DNA of 64,000 nucleotides from an uncultured Clostridia bacterium (GTDB lineage: Bacteria; Bacillota; Dehalobacteriia; UBA4068; CALXSR01): positions 56,490 to 120,489 of the forward strand of contig CALXSR010000037.1 of the NCBI GenBank assembly GCA_944391215.1, in the 5' to 3' direction. Shown one piece after another: positions 9,268 through 17,190 of the stretch. The translations under genes and the position numbers were made by a program. How positions within the stretch are numbered: the first letter of the stretch is position 1; each line of letters starts with the position of its first letter. The notes below the pieces were generated by a model, which was not told the DNA's origin, ran no database searches, and worked only from the letters and a program-made list of their open reading frames with translations.

Positions 9268-10784
9268 TACCAGGCAAAACCGGTTTCTATTTTTGTCTGC
9301 CAGCGGCCGGCTTGCCACTGATAAACGAAAACGGCGGGACAATCCCAGTGCATGGTTTCAAAACAAAGTTCCATAACGCCGTCGCCATCCAAATCAAAAA
9401 GGCCGAGCAAACGGCATTGAAAATATAAATCGATACCGGTCGCTGTTTTGCTGATTTCTTCATAAACAGCACTGATTTCGCCATCCTTTTCCATGAAAAG
9501 CAAAGCGTAAACACCGTGGCCCGGTTGCACTTTATCGTTTTTCACATCTTCTTCAGCAAATTCATTACCCTGCATGGCATTGGCATAAAAGAAGCGTTCT
9601 TCTTGGCCGTCTTGATCAAAATCGACCGTATAAATCGGGCTTAAATGGATGCGTGTATTTTTTAAGCCGTGTTCTTGTAGATATTGCCGGGTATAGGCAG
9701 TATAAAAATGGTTGTCCTCTTCCTCTGCTATGGTAATGGTTTGCGGCAATGCTTGGCTGCCGTTAGCCAACCATAAAACGCCTTTGGCGCTTTCACCATT
9801 CCAAAAACGCATGGTATCGATATTTTGCAGGCTGGCTTGATAGGCGCCTATTTGGTCGTCGCTTAAACAGTAGTAAGCGCCTTCTTCTGCTAAGGCGTTG
9901 GCTTGATAAACCGCAAACGGGGTGGTAAGAATTTCTCCGGGACTGACGATATCGGCAACGCTCCAAGTGGTTTGCGAGTTGAAATGGCCGTTATAAGCGC
10001 CCATGGGATACCAATGCCCGTCTTTAATGGCGGCCACAAAACCGTATTGCAAGCCGAAAAATACCGTCGGTTGTTCCGCCCGCCGATAGTGTTTGCTGAC
10101 CGATTGATAGCGGAAACCGGTCTTTGTTTTTTCCATCGTATAAATTTTGCTGTAAGCGATTTTCTTTTGCGCCAGAGCTTCCTGGTCCGGATAGAAATCA
10201 ACGTCTAAAACCAGCTGACCGTTTTGTACTTTCTTTTCGGCGATTTGGGCAACCATTTGTCTTGGATAAAAAGGGGTGTTTTGGGCATGCCCCAAATCTT
10301 CCGGGGTCATCACTTGTATTTTTATGATAAAAGGATCTGTGCCAAAAGGAGTTTCCACATAAAAAGGTAAGCAATCCTTTGGTGTGTTAACGCCCCAATC
10401 GCGGTAAGCATAGCCGGAGGTGATAACGATATCGCCAAAAAATGCGTTTAAGTTTTCTTCTATGAAACTTTTGGGGAAATCATAGCGTTTGAGATCGGCA
10501 TGATAATAGTCGGCTGCCAAATCGCGGCCAGCAGCCAGGCTTTTTTGCTGCATATCATGAATAAAGTAAGTAAATAATGCGCTTTGCGGTAAAAAAGTAG
10601 GGTCGGAAAAAACCAAATCATTGAAATCGAGCATACAATTTTCGGGGCCTACGATATATTGTTGAATAAAATTGGCATCGACCTGTGCGAAAAGCTCCTC
10701 TTCCTCTTTATTGCTACAAGCAGTAAGCAACAAACAACAAAGAACGAAAAAAAGAATCACTGGATAAAAACGGTTTTTTCGCAT
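9267..10784 (-). CDS. Large lipoprotein of unknown function with DxDxDG motifs
   Basis: A 505-residue protein with a lipoprotein signal (hydrophobic 7-20, lipobox LTAC, Cys23), so it should be anchored outside the membrane. The C-terminal third holds two calcium-loop-like motifs, DFDQDGQEE and DLDGDGVME, of the kind found in VCBS/FG-GAP-like repeats. The middle has no motif I recognise. AAAGGAGG lies just before ATG 10784. It is transcribed alone and converges with ppk. The function is unknown; a surface binding or sensing role is only suggested by topology. Confidence 0.85.
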   Translation of the reverse strand: MRKNRFYPVILFFVLCCLLLTACSNKEEEELFAQVDANFIQQYIVGPENCMLDFNDLVFSDPTFLPQSALFTYFIHDMQQKSLAAGRDLAADYYHADLKRYDFPKSFIEENLNAFFGDIVITSGYAYRDWGVNTPKDCLPFYVETPFGTDPFIIKIQVMTPEDLGHAQNTPFYPRQMVAQIAEKKVQNGQLVLDVDFYPDQEALAQKKIAYSKIYTMEKTKTGFRYQSVSKHYRRAEQPTVFFGLQYGFVAAIKDGHWYPMGAYNGHFNSQTTWSVADIVSPGEILTTPFAVYQANALAEEGAYYCLSDDQIGAYQASLQNIDTMRFWNGESAKGVLWLANGSQALPQTITIAEEEDNHFYTAYTRQYLQEHGLKNTRIHLSPIYTVDFDQDGQEERFFYANAMQGNEFAEEDVKNDKVQPGHGVYALLFMEKDGEISAVYEEISKTATGIDLYFQCRLLGLFDLDGDGVMELCFETMHWDCPAVFVYQWQAGRWQTKIETGFAW

Positions 10785-11270
10785 TGGGAACCTCCTTTAC
10801 CCCAAGGGAAAAAGGGGTATTGCTGTATAATTTGTTTTTATTGTAAAAGATTGGCAAGGAAAAAACAAGTTCCTTCTCTATTTGCTCCGCTTGCAATTTT
10901 AGGGTTTTTGATATTTTTCGGCAGAGGATATCTTTGGCAAAGGCTAGTAGGATGGGGGGTTTTGGGGTAAAAGAATAAGACATTGCTTCAGAGCGTCCCG
11001 ATAAGAAGGAACTACGATTTTCGTTATTTTTTCCGTCTAAAACAGCCTAGCTTGATTGGGAAGGAAGAAATAAAAATAAAGGAATTTATGATTTAGAGAA
11101 AAAGTGATAAAAAAGGATAGGAAAAGGGGTAAAAATGATCGTCTGAAATGGTAGCGTTTCGCTAAGAGGAAAGAAATAAGCCTAAAGCAGAAGCAGCATT
11201 TGCAACACTGCCTTTTTCTTTTTTCCCAGAGCAAAACGATACGGTCAAAAAGGAAAAACAGAAAAGGAAA

Positions 11271-11301
11271 AGATGATATTGACAGCATATCATCTTTTTT
11301 T
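11271..11301 (+). terminator. Orphan plus-strand terminator-like hairpin
   Basis: AGATGATAT (11271-11279) pairs with ATATCATCT (11287-11295) around a 7-base loop and runs into seven T. No gene lies upstream on this strand, so it may end a small RNA transcribed from about 11.0-11.2 kb. Confidence 0.65.
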
Positions 11302-11327
11302 GTGTTGCAAAGGCGGTGCCGGAGTAG

Positions 11328-11350
11328 CCGCCCGTAAGGGGCGGTTTTTT
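11328..11350 (+). terminator. Second orphan plus-strand terminator-like hairpin
   Basis: CCGCCC (11328-11333) pairs with GGGCGG (11339-11344) around a 5-base loop, followed by six T. It lies only 27 bases after the previous hairpin. Confidence 0.6.
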
Positions 11351-11433
11351 ATGGCTAAAACAGGTATAAAATAGCCGGTTTTCTTATTCCGGGCCAGATG
11401 GGTTGTTTTGATATGGTAGGAAAGCGGGAAAGG

Positions 11434-11466
11434 AAAAAGCGGGAAGTATGTAATTTCCCGCTTTTT
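11434..11466. terminator. Terminator of the Gly/Asn-rich protein gene
   Basis: A 12-bp stem (11434-11445 with 11455-11466, core GCGGGAA/TTCCCGC) flanked by A and T tracts. It abuts the stop codon of the minus-strand gene at 11467 and can act on either strand. Confidence 0.85.
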
Positions 11467-12417
11467 TTAATAATATTGCGTTGGATAGGTATTTTTGCGC
11501 CAGCCCCAGCGACTAGCCATTTTTTCTACTTCTTCAAAAGGTGGTAAATCGTATAAATCATATTCGGCAGCGGTTTGGTTTTTACTATTGGCTGTTTTTT
11601 GCGCGGCAGCAGGGCGAGAATTAGCAGCGTAATTTCTAGCGTTTGAGTTGCTGTTTCTGTTATTTGTTTGGTTCCAGCCATTTTGACTGCGGTTGCCGTT
11701 TGCGCCATTATTTTGGTTCATTCCGTTGCGATTATTGCGATAATACATTTGGTTTCTGTTGGAATTACTGGCAGTATCATTGCCATTGCCAGCAGTTTTT
11801 TTGTTGCGCGGCATAAATTGTTCCGGCCGATAATAACCTTTGGGTTGGGTAGCCTCTGGGTCGTAAACCGGACCTTGATAAGGTGGCGGACCGGGATTGG
11901 CTATATTGGCGCCCATTTGCGGATTCATACCCATATTGTTCATGTTATTGCCATTGTTCATGCCAAAACCATTGCCCATACCCATATTATTATGGTTGTT
12001 TTGCTGGCTTTGATTGCCGAATATATTTTTTAAGGCGTCCAAAGGATTTCCTGCGCCATTGTTTTGATTGCCCAGTATATTCCCCAATGCGCCTAAGGTG
12101 TTCATAAAGTTGGTTCCTCCGGCTGCGGCGCCGTTTGCCGCTCCAGCTGCGGCGCTTTCCGCCGCTGCGCCGCCGGCTGCTCCGGTAGCTGCTCCGGCCA
12201 TATTCCCGAAGGAGGACAATATTTTAGAAAAATCCGGCATTGGTGCGCCGGCATTGGTTGCTCCTGCGGCCTGATTGGCTGGACCGGCGCCGCCTGTGAG
12301 ACCTCCCCCTAATAAAGAACCTAGCATACCCAATGGATTGCCGCCGCCGCTGTTGCCTCCTAAACCACCGCTTAACATGCCCAATAATTGCCCGAAATTG
12401 GGTCCGCCGTTGGCCAT
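11467..12417 (-). CDS. Gly/Asn/Met-rich low-complexity protein
   Basis: Not recognised. The 316-residue protein starts at ATG 12417, where a GGGGGG ribosome site sits 6-7 bases upstream; a longer frame to 12468 lacks a site. The N-terminal third is Gly-rich with LGMLGSLLGGGL-type repeats, then an Ala-rich block, a long Asn/Met/Gly-rich region with many NNMGM-like steps, and a short conserved-looking C-terminus with YDLYDLPPFEEVEKM. There is no signal peptide. Composition and its place beside four small Cys/Gly proteins suggest a spore-coat or surface structural protein, but that is inference. Confidence 0.75.
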   Translation of the reverse strand: MANGGPNFGQLLGMLSGGLGGNSGGGNPLGMLGSLLGGGLTGGAGPANQAAGATNAGAPMPDFSKILSSFGNMAGAATGAAGGAAAESAAAGAANGAAAGGTNFMNTLGALGNILGNQNNGAGNPLDALKNIFGNQSQQNNHNNMGMGNGFGMNNGNNMNNMGMNPQMGANIANPGPPPYQGPVYDPEATQPKGYYRPEQFMPRNKKTAGNGNDTASNSNRNQMYYRNNRNGMNQNNGANGNRSQNGWNQTNNRNSNSNARNYAANSRPAAAQKTANSKNQTAAEYDLYDLPPFEEVEKMASRWGWRKNTYPTQYY

Positions 12418-12578
12418 AAAAATCCCCCCTTCTTTGCCCTGCCATATTCCGGATTGTCCTTTCCTCACAAAGGAAAGCGGTCAGGAAAATCCCTGACCGC
12501 ATATCCTAGCCATTATGACGATTTTGATTTTCCTTTACGGAATATCTTTAGAAAACCGGGGCGGGGTAACGACGCCTT

Positions 12579-12821
12579 TTAGTAAGCGCCGCAGCCGCAG
12601 CCGCAGGTATTTCCGCAAGTGTTGCAGCCGCAGGTATTTGTATTGCAACCGCAAGTATTGTTATTGCAACCGCAGCTATTGCCGCAAGTATTCCCGCAAC
12701 CACCGCAACCACAGAACAAATTGATTACATACTGCAAGATAACTAAGACGATAATGATACCTAAGATATTCCCGATACCATTACCCCAGCCACCGCAGCC
12801 GCCACCACAATTACCGAACAT
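12579..12821 (-). CDS. Small Cys/Gly-rich membrane protein (paralogue A)
   Basis: An 80-residue protein with 16 cysteines. Layout: MFGNCGGGCGG head, one hydrophobic helix (about residues 19-38, ILGIIIVLVILQYVINLF), then a tail of CGNTCGNSCGC-type repeats. ATG 12821 is chosen because AAGGAGGG lies about 8 bases upstream and the resulting MFGNC start matches the next paralogue. It resembles in style the very short single-helix sporulation proteins of Bacillota, but I do not recognise the family. The Cys tail could bind metal or crosslink by disulfides. Confidence 0.8.
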   Translation of the reverse strand: MFGNCGGGCGGWGNGIGNILGIIIVLVILQYVINLFCGCGGCGNTCGNSCGCNNNTCGCNTNTCGCNTCGNTCGCGCGAY

Positions 12822-12871
12822 AAAAATTCCCTCCTTTTTCTTTTGCACAAAAATTCATTTTCTTGGTTTCC

Positions 12872-13171
12872 TTAGATAGGCATTACGCCATTGTCGCAGC
12901 CGCAGCTATAGTTGCATCCGCAATTGCATCCGCAGTTGCATTCGTTGTTGCAGCCGCAAGTACATTCGTTGTTGCAACCGCAGGTATTGCTACAGGTATT
13001 GCCGCAGGTATTGCCGCAGCCGTTGCCGTAGCTTCCGAACCATCCGCAAACCAAGTTGATGATGTACTGCAAAATCGCTAATACGATAACAATGCCAAGG
13101 ATATTTCCAATGCTATATCCTCCGTTACCATTACCGCCGCAGCCACCTCCGCATCCACAATTACCAAACAT
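12872..13171 (-). CDS. Small Cys/Gly-rich membrane protein (paralogue B)
   Basis: A 99-residue paralogue of the preceding protein with 19 cysteines: an MFGNCGCGGGCGG head, a helix GNILGIVIVLAILQYIINLV, and a tail alternating NTCGC, NNEC and NCGC units. ATG 13171 is preferred over ATG 13177, because AAAGGAG is at good spacing and the N-terminus then aligns with paralogue A. The helix is more conserved between the two than the tail, which looks repeat-expanded. Likely an envelope or spore structural or metal-binding protein; the function is unknown. Confidence 0.8.
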   Translation of the reverse strand: MFGNCGCGGGCGGNGNGGYSIGNILGIVIVLAILQYIINLVCGWFGSYGNGCGNTCGNTCSNTCGCNNECTCGCNNECNCGCNCGCNYSCGCDNGVMPI

Positions 13172-13209
13172 GAACATCTCTCCTTTATCGCTTTTTTACC
13201 GCCTTCTGG

Positions 13210-13497
13210 TTACCAACAACCCCCGCCTCTGAATAGAGAACCTAAAATGGCCACCCCGGCGACGACGCCAAAAAGGGTACCCCATCCGTTGCCGCATCCG
13301 CAGCTACCGCGATTCCCAAAGCCACCATTGCCGCAGCAGCTGTTTGCACAACAGTTTTGGCCGCCACAACCGCAACTGTTATAAGCCGGTGCATAATTGG
13401 GGGCGCATGGGACTGGAGTCGCACAATACGGAGCCGGTAAATAGGGGTTTGGTTGGCCCATATTTGCCTGGTTATAAAAATTCATGTCGTTCGGCAT
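13210..13497 (-). CDS. Small Cys/Gly/Pro-rich protein with C-terminal helix
   Basis: A 95-residue protein with 11 cysteines. It has a Pro/Asn/Tyr-rich head (about 1-38), a Cys/Gly cluster (CGCGGQNCC, CCGNGG), and a C-terminal hydrophobic segment GTLFGVVAGVAILGSLF. GAGGAGG lies 8 bases before ATG 13497. The order of regions is reversed relative to the two neighbours (Cys cluster before helix), so it is a different design with similar composition. Function unknown. Confidence 0.78.
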   Translation of the reverse strand: MPNDMNFYNQANMGQPNPYLPAPYCATPVPCAPNYAPAYNSCGCGGQNCCANSCCGNGGFGNRGSCGCGNGWGTLFGVVAGVAILGSLFRGGGCW

Positions 13498-13601
13498 TTT
13501 TTTTGCCTCCTCTCAAAGCGGGAGTCCGGTTTTCCGGCGCTCCATAATATAGGCTATGATTTAGACAGGCCAAGTGTGCAAAGGGATGAAAGAACTTTTC
13601 T

Positions 13602-13793
13602 TTACCGGGGCGCGCCGCCAAATAATTTGGCTGCCAGCATATTTACCTTTTCCTCGTTGGCACCGTTGGGATTTTCCAATTCGGCAATCAGTTCGTTAAT
13701 GGTGATTTGATATTCTTGCGGTAAAAGCGCCCCATAAGCCTGCATAATGGCCTTAATTTGCGCAATTTGTTGGGCTTTTTCCTCTGGACTCAT
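13602..13793 (-). CDS. Small helical protein of the Cys/Gly cluster
   Basis: A 63-residue protein starting at ATG 13793 after GAAGGTGG. It is acidic and predicted mostly helical (MSPEEKAQQIAQIKAIM...), without cysteine or a membrane segment. I do not recognise it. It is the first gene of a minus-strand run of five genes (13793 to 11467), each with its own strong ribosome site, and is divergent from ridA. It may be a cytoplasmic assembly partner of the structural proteins; that is only context. Confidence 0.72.
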   Translation of the reverse strand: MSPEEKAQQIAQIKAIMQAYGALLPQEYQITINELIAELENPNGANEEKVNMLAAKLFGGAPR

Positions 13794-13976
13794 ATTGTTA
13801 CCACCTTCTTTTTTTGCTGAATTATATGTAAAAAAAATAGCTTTGGTGTGCGATAGGATTTGCTGTTTATCGTAAAAGCGCGGCATGGCGATGGAAAAAT
13901 TAAAATCGTGGGCAGGCGGAAAGCAGGAAAAACGCGACGAAAAGAGAATGTTATTGCCTGTAAAGGGGGAATTTCT

Positions 13977-14357
13977 ATGAAACAAAAAAAAGCTGTTGTT
14001 AGCAGTAAAACACTGGCTCCGGTAGGGCCGTATAGCTCCGCTTTGGATTTGGGGGATTTATTTTTTATCAGCGGCCAGTTGGGGGCCAATCCGGATAAAA
14101 GTATGCCGGAAGATGTTTGCGCCCAGGCGGAACTAAGCCTAAAAGCCATAAAAGCGCTTTTAGAGGAAGCCGGTTTAAGCATGGATCATGTGATAAAATG
14201 TACGGTATTTTTAACCGATATCGCTGATTTTGCGGCAGTAAACAAAATTTATGCTTCTTATTTCCCGAATGCGCCATATCCTACCCGCAGCGCTTTCCAA
14301 GTGGCGGCTTTGCCAATGGGGGCAAAAATTGAAATTGAAGCCATTGCTTTACGGTAA
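13977..14357 (+). CDS. ridA: RidA family reactive imine/enamine deaminase
   Basis: Hydrolyses reactive 2-aminoacrylate-type imines released by PLP enzymes, protecting the cytosol. The 126-residue protein carries the family signatures GPYS, ISGQLG, VIKCTVFLTDIADFAAVNKIY and the C-terminal PTRSAFQVAALPMGAKIEIEA; the Arg in TRS is the catalytic arginine of active RidA members. AAGGGGGA precedes ATG 13977, and the longer upstream frame has no site. The gene is monocistronic or reads into the next gene through the hairpin at 14403-14446. Confidence 0.93.
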   Translation: MKQKKAVVSSKTLAPVGPYSSALDLGDLFFISGQLGANPDKSMPEDVCAQAELSLKAIKALLEEAGLSMDHVIKCTVFLTDIADFAAVNKIYASYFPNAPYPTRSAFQVAALPMGAKIEIEAIALR

Positions 14358-14402
14358 AAGGGAGAAAAATAAAAATTTTGCTAAAAAGAACCAATAAAAA
14401 AG

Positions 14403-14446
14403 GCTCCTGCTTCATTAACCTAGTGAAAAGGAAATGAAGGAGGAGT
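14403..14446 (+). promoter_or_regulatory. Hairpin enclosing the ribosome site of the RsgI-like gene
   Basis: GCTCCTGCTTCAT (14403-14415) can pair with ATGAAGGAGGAGT (14434-14446), with only one or two mismatches. The right arm contains the GGAGG of the next gene and is followed directly by six T. The element could be the terminator of ridA, or a structure that hides the ribosome site, or both. Confidence 0.6.
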
Positions 14447-14451
14447 TTTTT

Positions 14452-15396
14452 ATGAAGAAAAAATTTTGGATTGCTTCTTTTAGTATTGCGGCTATAAGTG
14501 TTTTAGCTGGAGCTTCCGCAGTTTTTGCCGCCAATGAACTGCCCAGCGTGGAATTAGAGACCAATCAATTACAAAAGGTGATACGGGTTTCTACCAATCA
14601 GGAAGGGGCGGATTTATTAAAAGGGTTGCAAATGGAAGGGATGGAATTGGACGACGCGGTGGATTTGATTTTATACCGTAGTCGTGAGAGCCAAACCGAA
14701 ATTACCGTAAAAGACAAAAATGCTGATAAAGAAAAGGTGGCGCAGATGAATTTGTTGATTGACCGCCTGCAAGAAGCGGAATATTTGGAACGACAAATTG
14801 ATTTGCAGAAAGTGGATTTTACCGATCCTTATTGGCAGGACATGAAAGAAACAACATTATCTAAAGAAAAAGAAAAGCAAATTACCAGTATGTTGCAGGA
14901 AAAGAAAAAAGTATCGGCAACAGAACTTGTTTCTTTTACCGTAGATGATTTATATCGTTATGCCGAAGAGCAGAAACTTTCTTTTTCTCGGCTGTTAGAT
15001 CAATATGCGGATGCGATTGATGATATTTTAGACTGGGATGGTTTTGCGAAAGAAGAGCAAAAGAAAGCGCAAGACCAAAAACCGCAGAGTCTAAATGGTA
15101 TCGGTTGGGAAAAAGCAGTTGCCTTGGCGCAGGCCAAAGCGCCGCAAGCCAAAGTGACCGATTGGGATTTGGATCGGGAACACGGGAAATTGGTGTATGA
15201 AATAGAATTGCGAGATGGCAAAAAGGAAATAGAAATTACCATAGACGCTTTAACAGGCGATATTTTAGATGCGAAACAGGATTGGGACGACGACCTTTCT
15301 GACAATAACGATCGATATGATGACGACGATGATGATGATGATGATGATGATGATGATCGGTATGATGACGATGATGACGATGATGACGACCGCTAA
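14452..15396 (+). CDS. Secreted RsgI-like / PepSY protein with poly-Asp tail
   Basis: A 314-residue exported protein. It has a signal peptide with a cleavage-like site after VFA (about residue 26). Residues 28-75 (PSVELETNQLQKVIRV..., LLKGLQMEGMELDDAVDLIL) resemble the extracellular domain of RsgI-type anti-sigma factors. A PepSY domain follows near 225-275, and the protein ends with a tail of 13 then 9 consecutive Asp residues split by Arg-Tyr, encoded by GAY repeats. ATG 14452 has GGAGG 7 bases upstream; the frame from 14434 lies inside the hairpin. It lacks the cytoplasmic and TM parts of RsgI. The Asp tail suggests calcium or cation binding. Confidence 0.82.
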   Translation: MKKKFWIASFSIAAISVLAGASAVFAANELPSVELETNQLQKVIRVSTNQEGADLLKGLQMEGMELDDAVDLILYRSRESQTEITVKDKNADKEKVAQMNLLIDRLQEAEYLERQIDLQKVDFTDPYWQDMKETTLSKEKEKQITSMLQEKKKVSATELVSFTVDDLYRYAEEQKLSFSRLLDQYADAIDDILDWDGFAKEEQKKAQDQKPQSLNGIGWEKAVALAQAKAPQAKVTDWDLDREHGKLVYEIELRDGKKEIEITIDALTGDILDAKQDWDDDLSDNNDRYDDDDDDDDDDDDDRYDDDDDDDDDR

Positions 15397-15492
15397 ACAA
15401 CGATGACGGTTATAAGGATCAATTATTTTGAGCCGATAGAAAATAGAAAAGACAAGCATAAAATCCAATTTTAAAGAAATTGTTTTGTTATA

Positions 15493-15822
15493 ATGCAACA
15501 AGGCTATATGGTAAGCAGTGCGTAAAAAAGTGAGCTCCCAAAGCAAGGTGCAAAAGGAGTTGTTTGGTGATAGCATGACAGCGTTACATGGTAAATAATA
15601 AGGAAAAAACCAATTCATAAAAAAGCTGCTTCGTTCTGATGCAACCGGGCCATATGGTTGGCAATGCATAAAAAGATGAGCTCCAAAAGAAGTTGTTTTT
15701 ACAATATAATGCTACCGTGTTACCGGGAAAACAGCAGGGAAAAGGCAAATTTCCAAAAAAAGCGCTTTGGGCAAACATGAGGCGTTATATATGAAACAAT
15801 AGGAAAAAAGCTACTGTTAAGA
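15493..15822 (+). repeat. Degenerate tandem repeat array downstream of the RsgI-like gene
   Basis: About five diverged units begin at 15493, 15575, 15639, 15709 and 15778, each opening with ATG(C/A)-like bases. The first and third are most alike (ATGCAACAAGGCTATATGGT versus ATGCAACCGGGCCATATGGT, then GAGCTCC and GTTGTTT). Period is 64-82 bp. No convincing gene lies in 15397-15890. Confidence 0.65.
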
Positions 15823-15891
15823 TGAGCTGCTAAGAGGAACGACGAAAAAACTACCAAAGATAAAAAAACTGCCAAAGATGAAAAGAAAAAA

Positions 15892-15921
15892 GCCCCCTAA
15901 CTAGCCAAGGGGGCATTTTTT
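15892..15921 (+). terminator. Rho-independent terminator
   Basis: GCCCCCT (15892-15898) pairs with AGGGGGC (15908-15914), then A and six T. It probably ends the transcript of the RsgI-like gene after the repeat array. Confidence 0.85.
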
Positions 15922-16011
15922 ATGTTTCAATTCTTTTCCAGGCCTCTGTTGGGTTTTAAACTTTGCGTTTCTATCTTCCCATTTGGTAAAAATCCATAAC
16001 GAACTTGGTTT

Positions 16012-16578
16012 TTATTTGCCGCTTTGCGGTTCCGTTTGTGGATTGGTTTGCGGTTGGAAAGATTTTAATACTGTTTCGATATCGGCCCGGTTTTTATCGG
16101 CGGCGCTTTTTAGGGTCCAGCCAATTACCTGCGTAAAATGCTGGTCGCCTTCTACCCCATAGAGCCAATAATGAATATTGATTTTATCAACAGAACCTTC
16201 CACTTCTTTATAATAGGCGGGCATACCGTTAATTTCCGTTTGGCCGCTGGCCGTTTCTTTCATATCGGTCAATATGGTTTCAAATTGGCCGGAAGTAATG
16301 GTAAAATACTCTTCTAAGTTCATGGCCAAATCTTCCTTGTTTTCTTCCAATACGATAATATATTTTTCCTGTTTTTCATTACCGATTTCAATATCGGCTT
16401 CATCGTTTCATTGACCGGACATATCGAACCAGGTATCATCAGCAATTAAGGTATAACTGCCATTTTTATCGGCAAAGGAAAGCGGCTCTTTGGCTTTGTT
16501 TTTATCGCCGCAGGCGCATAAAGCCAAACAAGCGAGGGCGCTAGTGGCCAAAAGGGTGAACAACTGCTTCTTTTTCAT
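16012..16578 (-). pseudogene. Lipoprotein gene interrupted by an in-frame TGA
   Basis: Translating from ATG 16578 gives a clear lipoprotein signal (MKKKQLFTLLATSALACL..., lipobox near Cys21/Cys23), then SFADKNGSYTLIADDTWFDM. Codon 57 is TGA (16408-16410), after which the same frame stays open to the stop at 16012. The 112-residue downstream part has a folded-domain composition (FTITSGQFETILTDMKE..., VIGWTLKSAADKN) and a Gln/Pro tail, so this is one gene broken by a single nonsense change. The domain resembles small DUF1795-like lipoproteins. It overlaps the VOC gene by 38 bases. A sequencing error or TGA readthrough are alternatives. Confidence 0.8.
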
Positions 16579-16966
16579 TTTTCATTTCCTCAGCGTCATA
16601 TACCGACAATTCAATTAAATTGCCGTCCGGATCGCGCAAGTAAACAGAGGATAACGGTCCTTTTACACCAAACCGAGGCACGATACCGTTTTCTATGGTT
16701 AGGCCTTTTTCTTGCAGTTCCTTTTTGATATCCGCAATATGGCCTTGCATTTCCAAGCAAATATCAAAACAGCCGGCGCAAACGGTATGGGCGCGCGGTT
16801 GTTTTTGGCTTCCCAATGGGAACACATTTAACCTAAAATCGCCGCCATAAAGACGAAATTTCCCTTCTTCTTCTTTTACCGTAAAGCCAATTTTTTCATA
16901 AAAAGCAAGGCAAGCTGCTAAATCCTGCGTTTGTAAAACCAAATGATCCACTTTTTTTAGCTGCAT
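16541..16966 (-). CDS. VOC (glyoxalase/bleomycin-resistance) family protein
   Basis: A 141-residue vicinal-oxygen-chelate fold protein. Visible are the N-terminal metal-site segment VDHLVLQTQDLAACLAFYEKIGF (His8), the central HTVCAG/FDICLE strand, and the C-terminal VYLRDPDGNLIELSVYD with the second-half metal Glu. AAAGGAG precedes ATG 16966. Members include lactoylglutathione lyase-like, dioxygenase and antibiotic-binding proteins, and the substrate cannot be told. The C-terminal codons overlap the start of the broken lipoprotein gene. Confidence 0.9.
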   Translation of the reverse strand: MQLKKVDHLVLQTQDLAACLAFYEKIGFTVKEEEGKFRLYGGDFRLNVFPLGSQKQPRAHTVCAGCFDICLEMQGHIADIKKELQEKGLTIENGIVPRFGVKGPLSSVYLRDPDGNLIELSVYDAEEMKNEKEAVVHPFGH

Positions 16967-17116
16967 AAAAAAACTCCTTTTCCTTATTATTTTTATTATA
17001 ACAAATATATGGAAAAAGAAAATATAAAATCCAAATCAACTTGGTTTTCCGGATTGCTTTGTGTGGTCACAAAATTGATTTTTTGATGGCTAAAATTGTT
17101 GTGAAAAACGTTGTTT

Positions 17117-17149
17117 TGTGATCGCTATGTGATTGATCCTCTTTATAAT
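17117..17149 (+). promoter_or_regulatory. Likely promoter with TGTGAT direct repeat
   Basis: TATAAT at 17144-17149 lies 42 bases before the start of the decayed surface-protein gene. No good -35 is present, but TGTGAT occurs at 17117 and 17128, an 11-bp direct repeat where an activator could bind. Confidence 0.4.
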
Positions 17150-17190
17150 GAAACCATCAAGAGGAAAGAAATCCCAAAGGAGGCCTTGAC

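Larger units (their letters stand above)
10785..11466. other. 680-bp gene-free spacer with stacked hairpins
   Basis: No open reading frame here has a ribosome binding site or sensible composition. The left part holds the promoter side of the lipoprotein gene. The right part has three hairpin/T-run elements at 11271-11301, 11328-11350 and 11434-11466. Nothing coding on the plus strand explains the first two. Confidence 0.5.

Noticed and set aside
16408..16410. Selenocysteine codon
   Set aside because: No SECIS-like hairpin was seen directly after the TGA and the surrounding domain has no redox motif; nonsense mutation is simpler.
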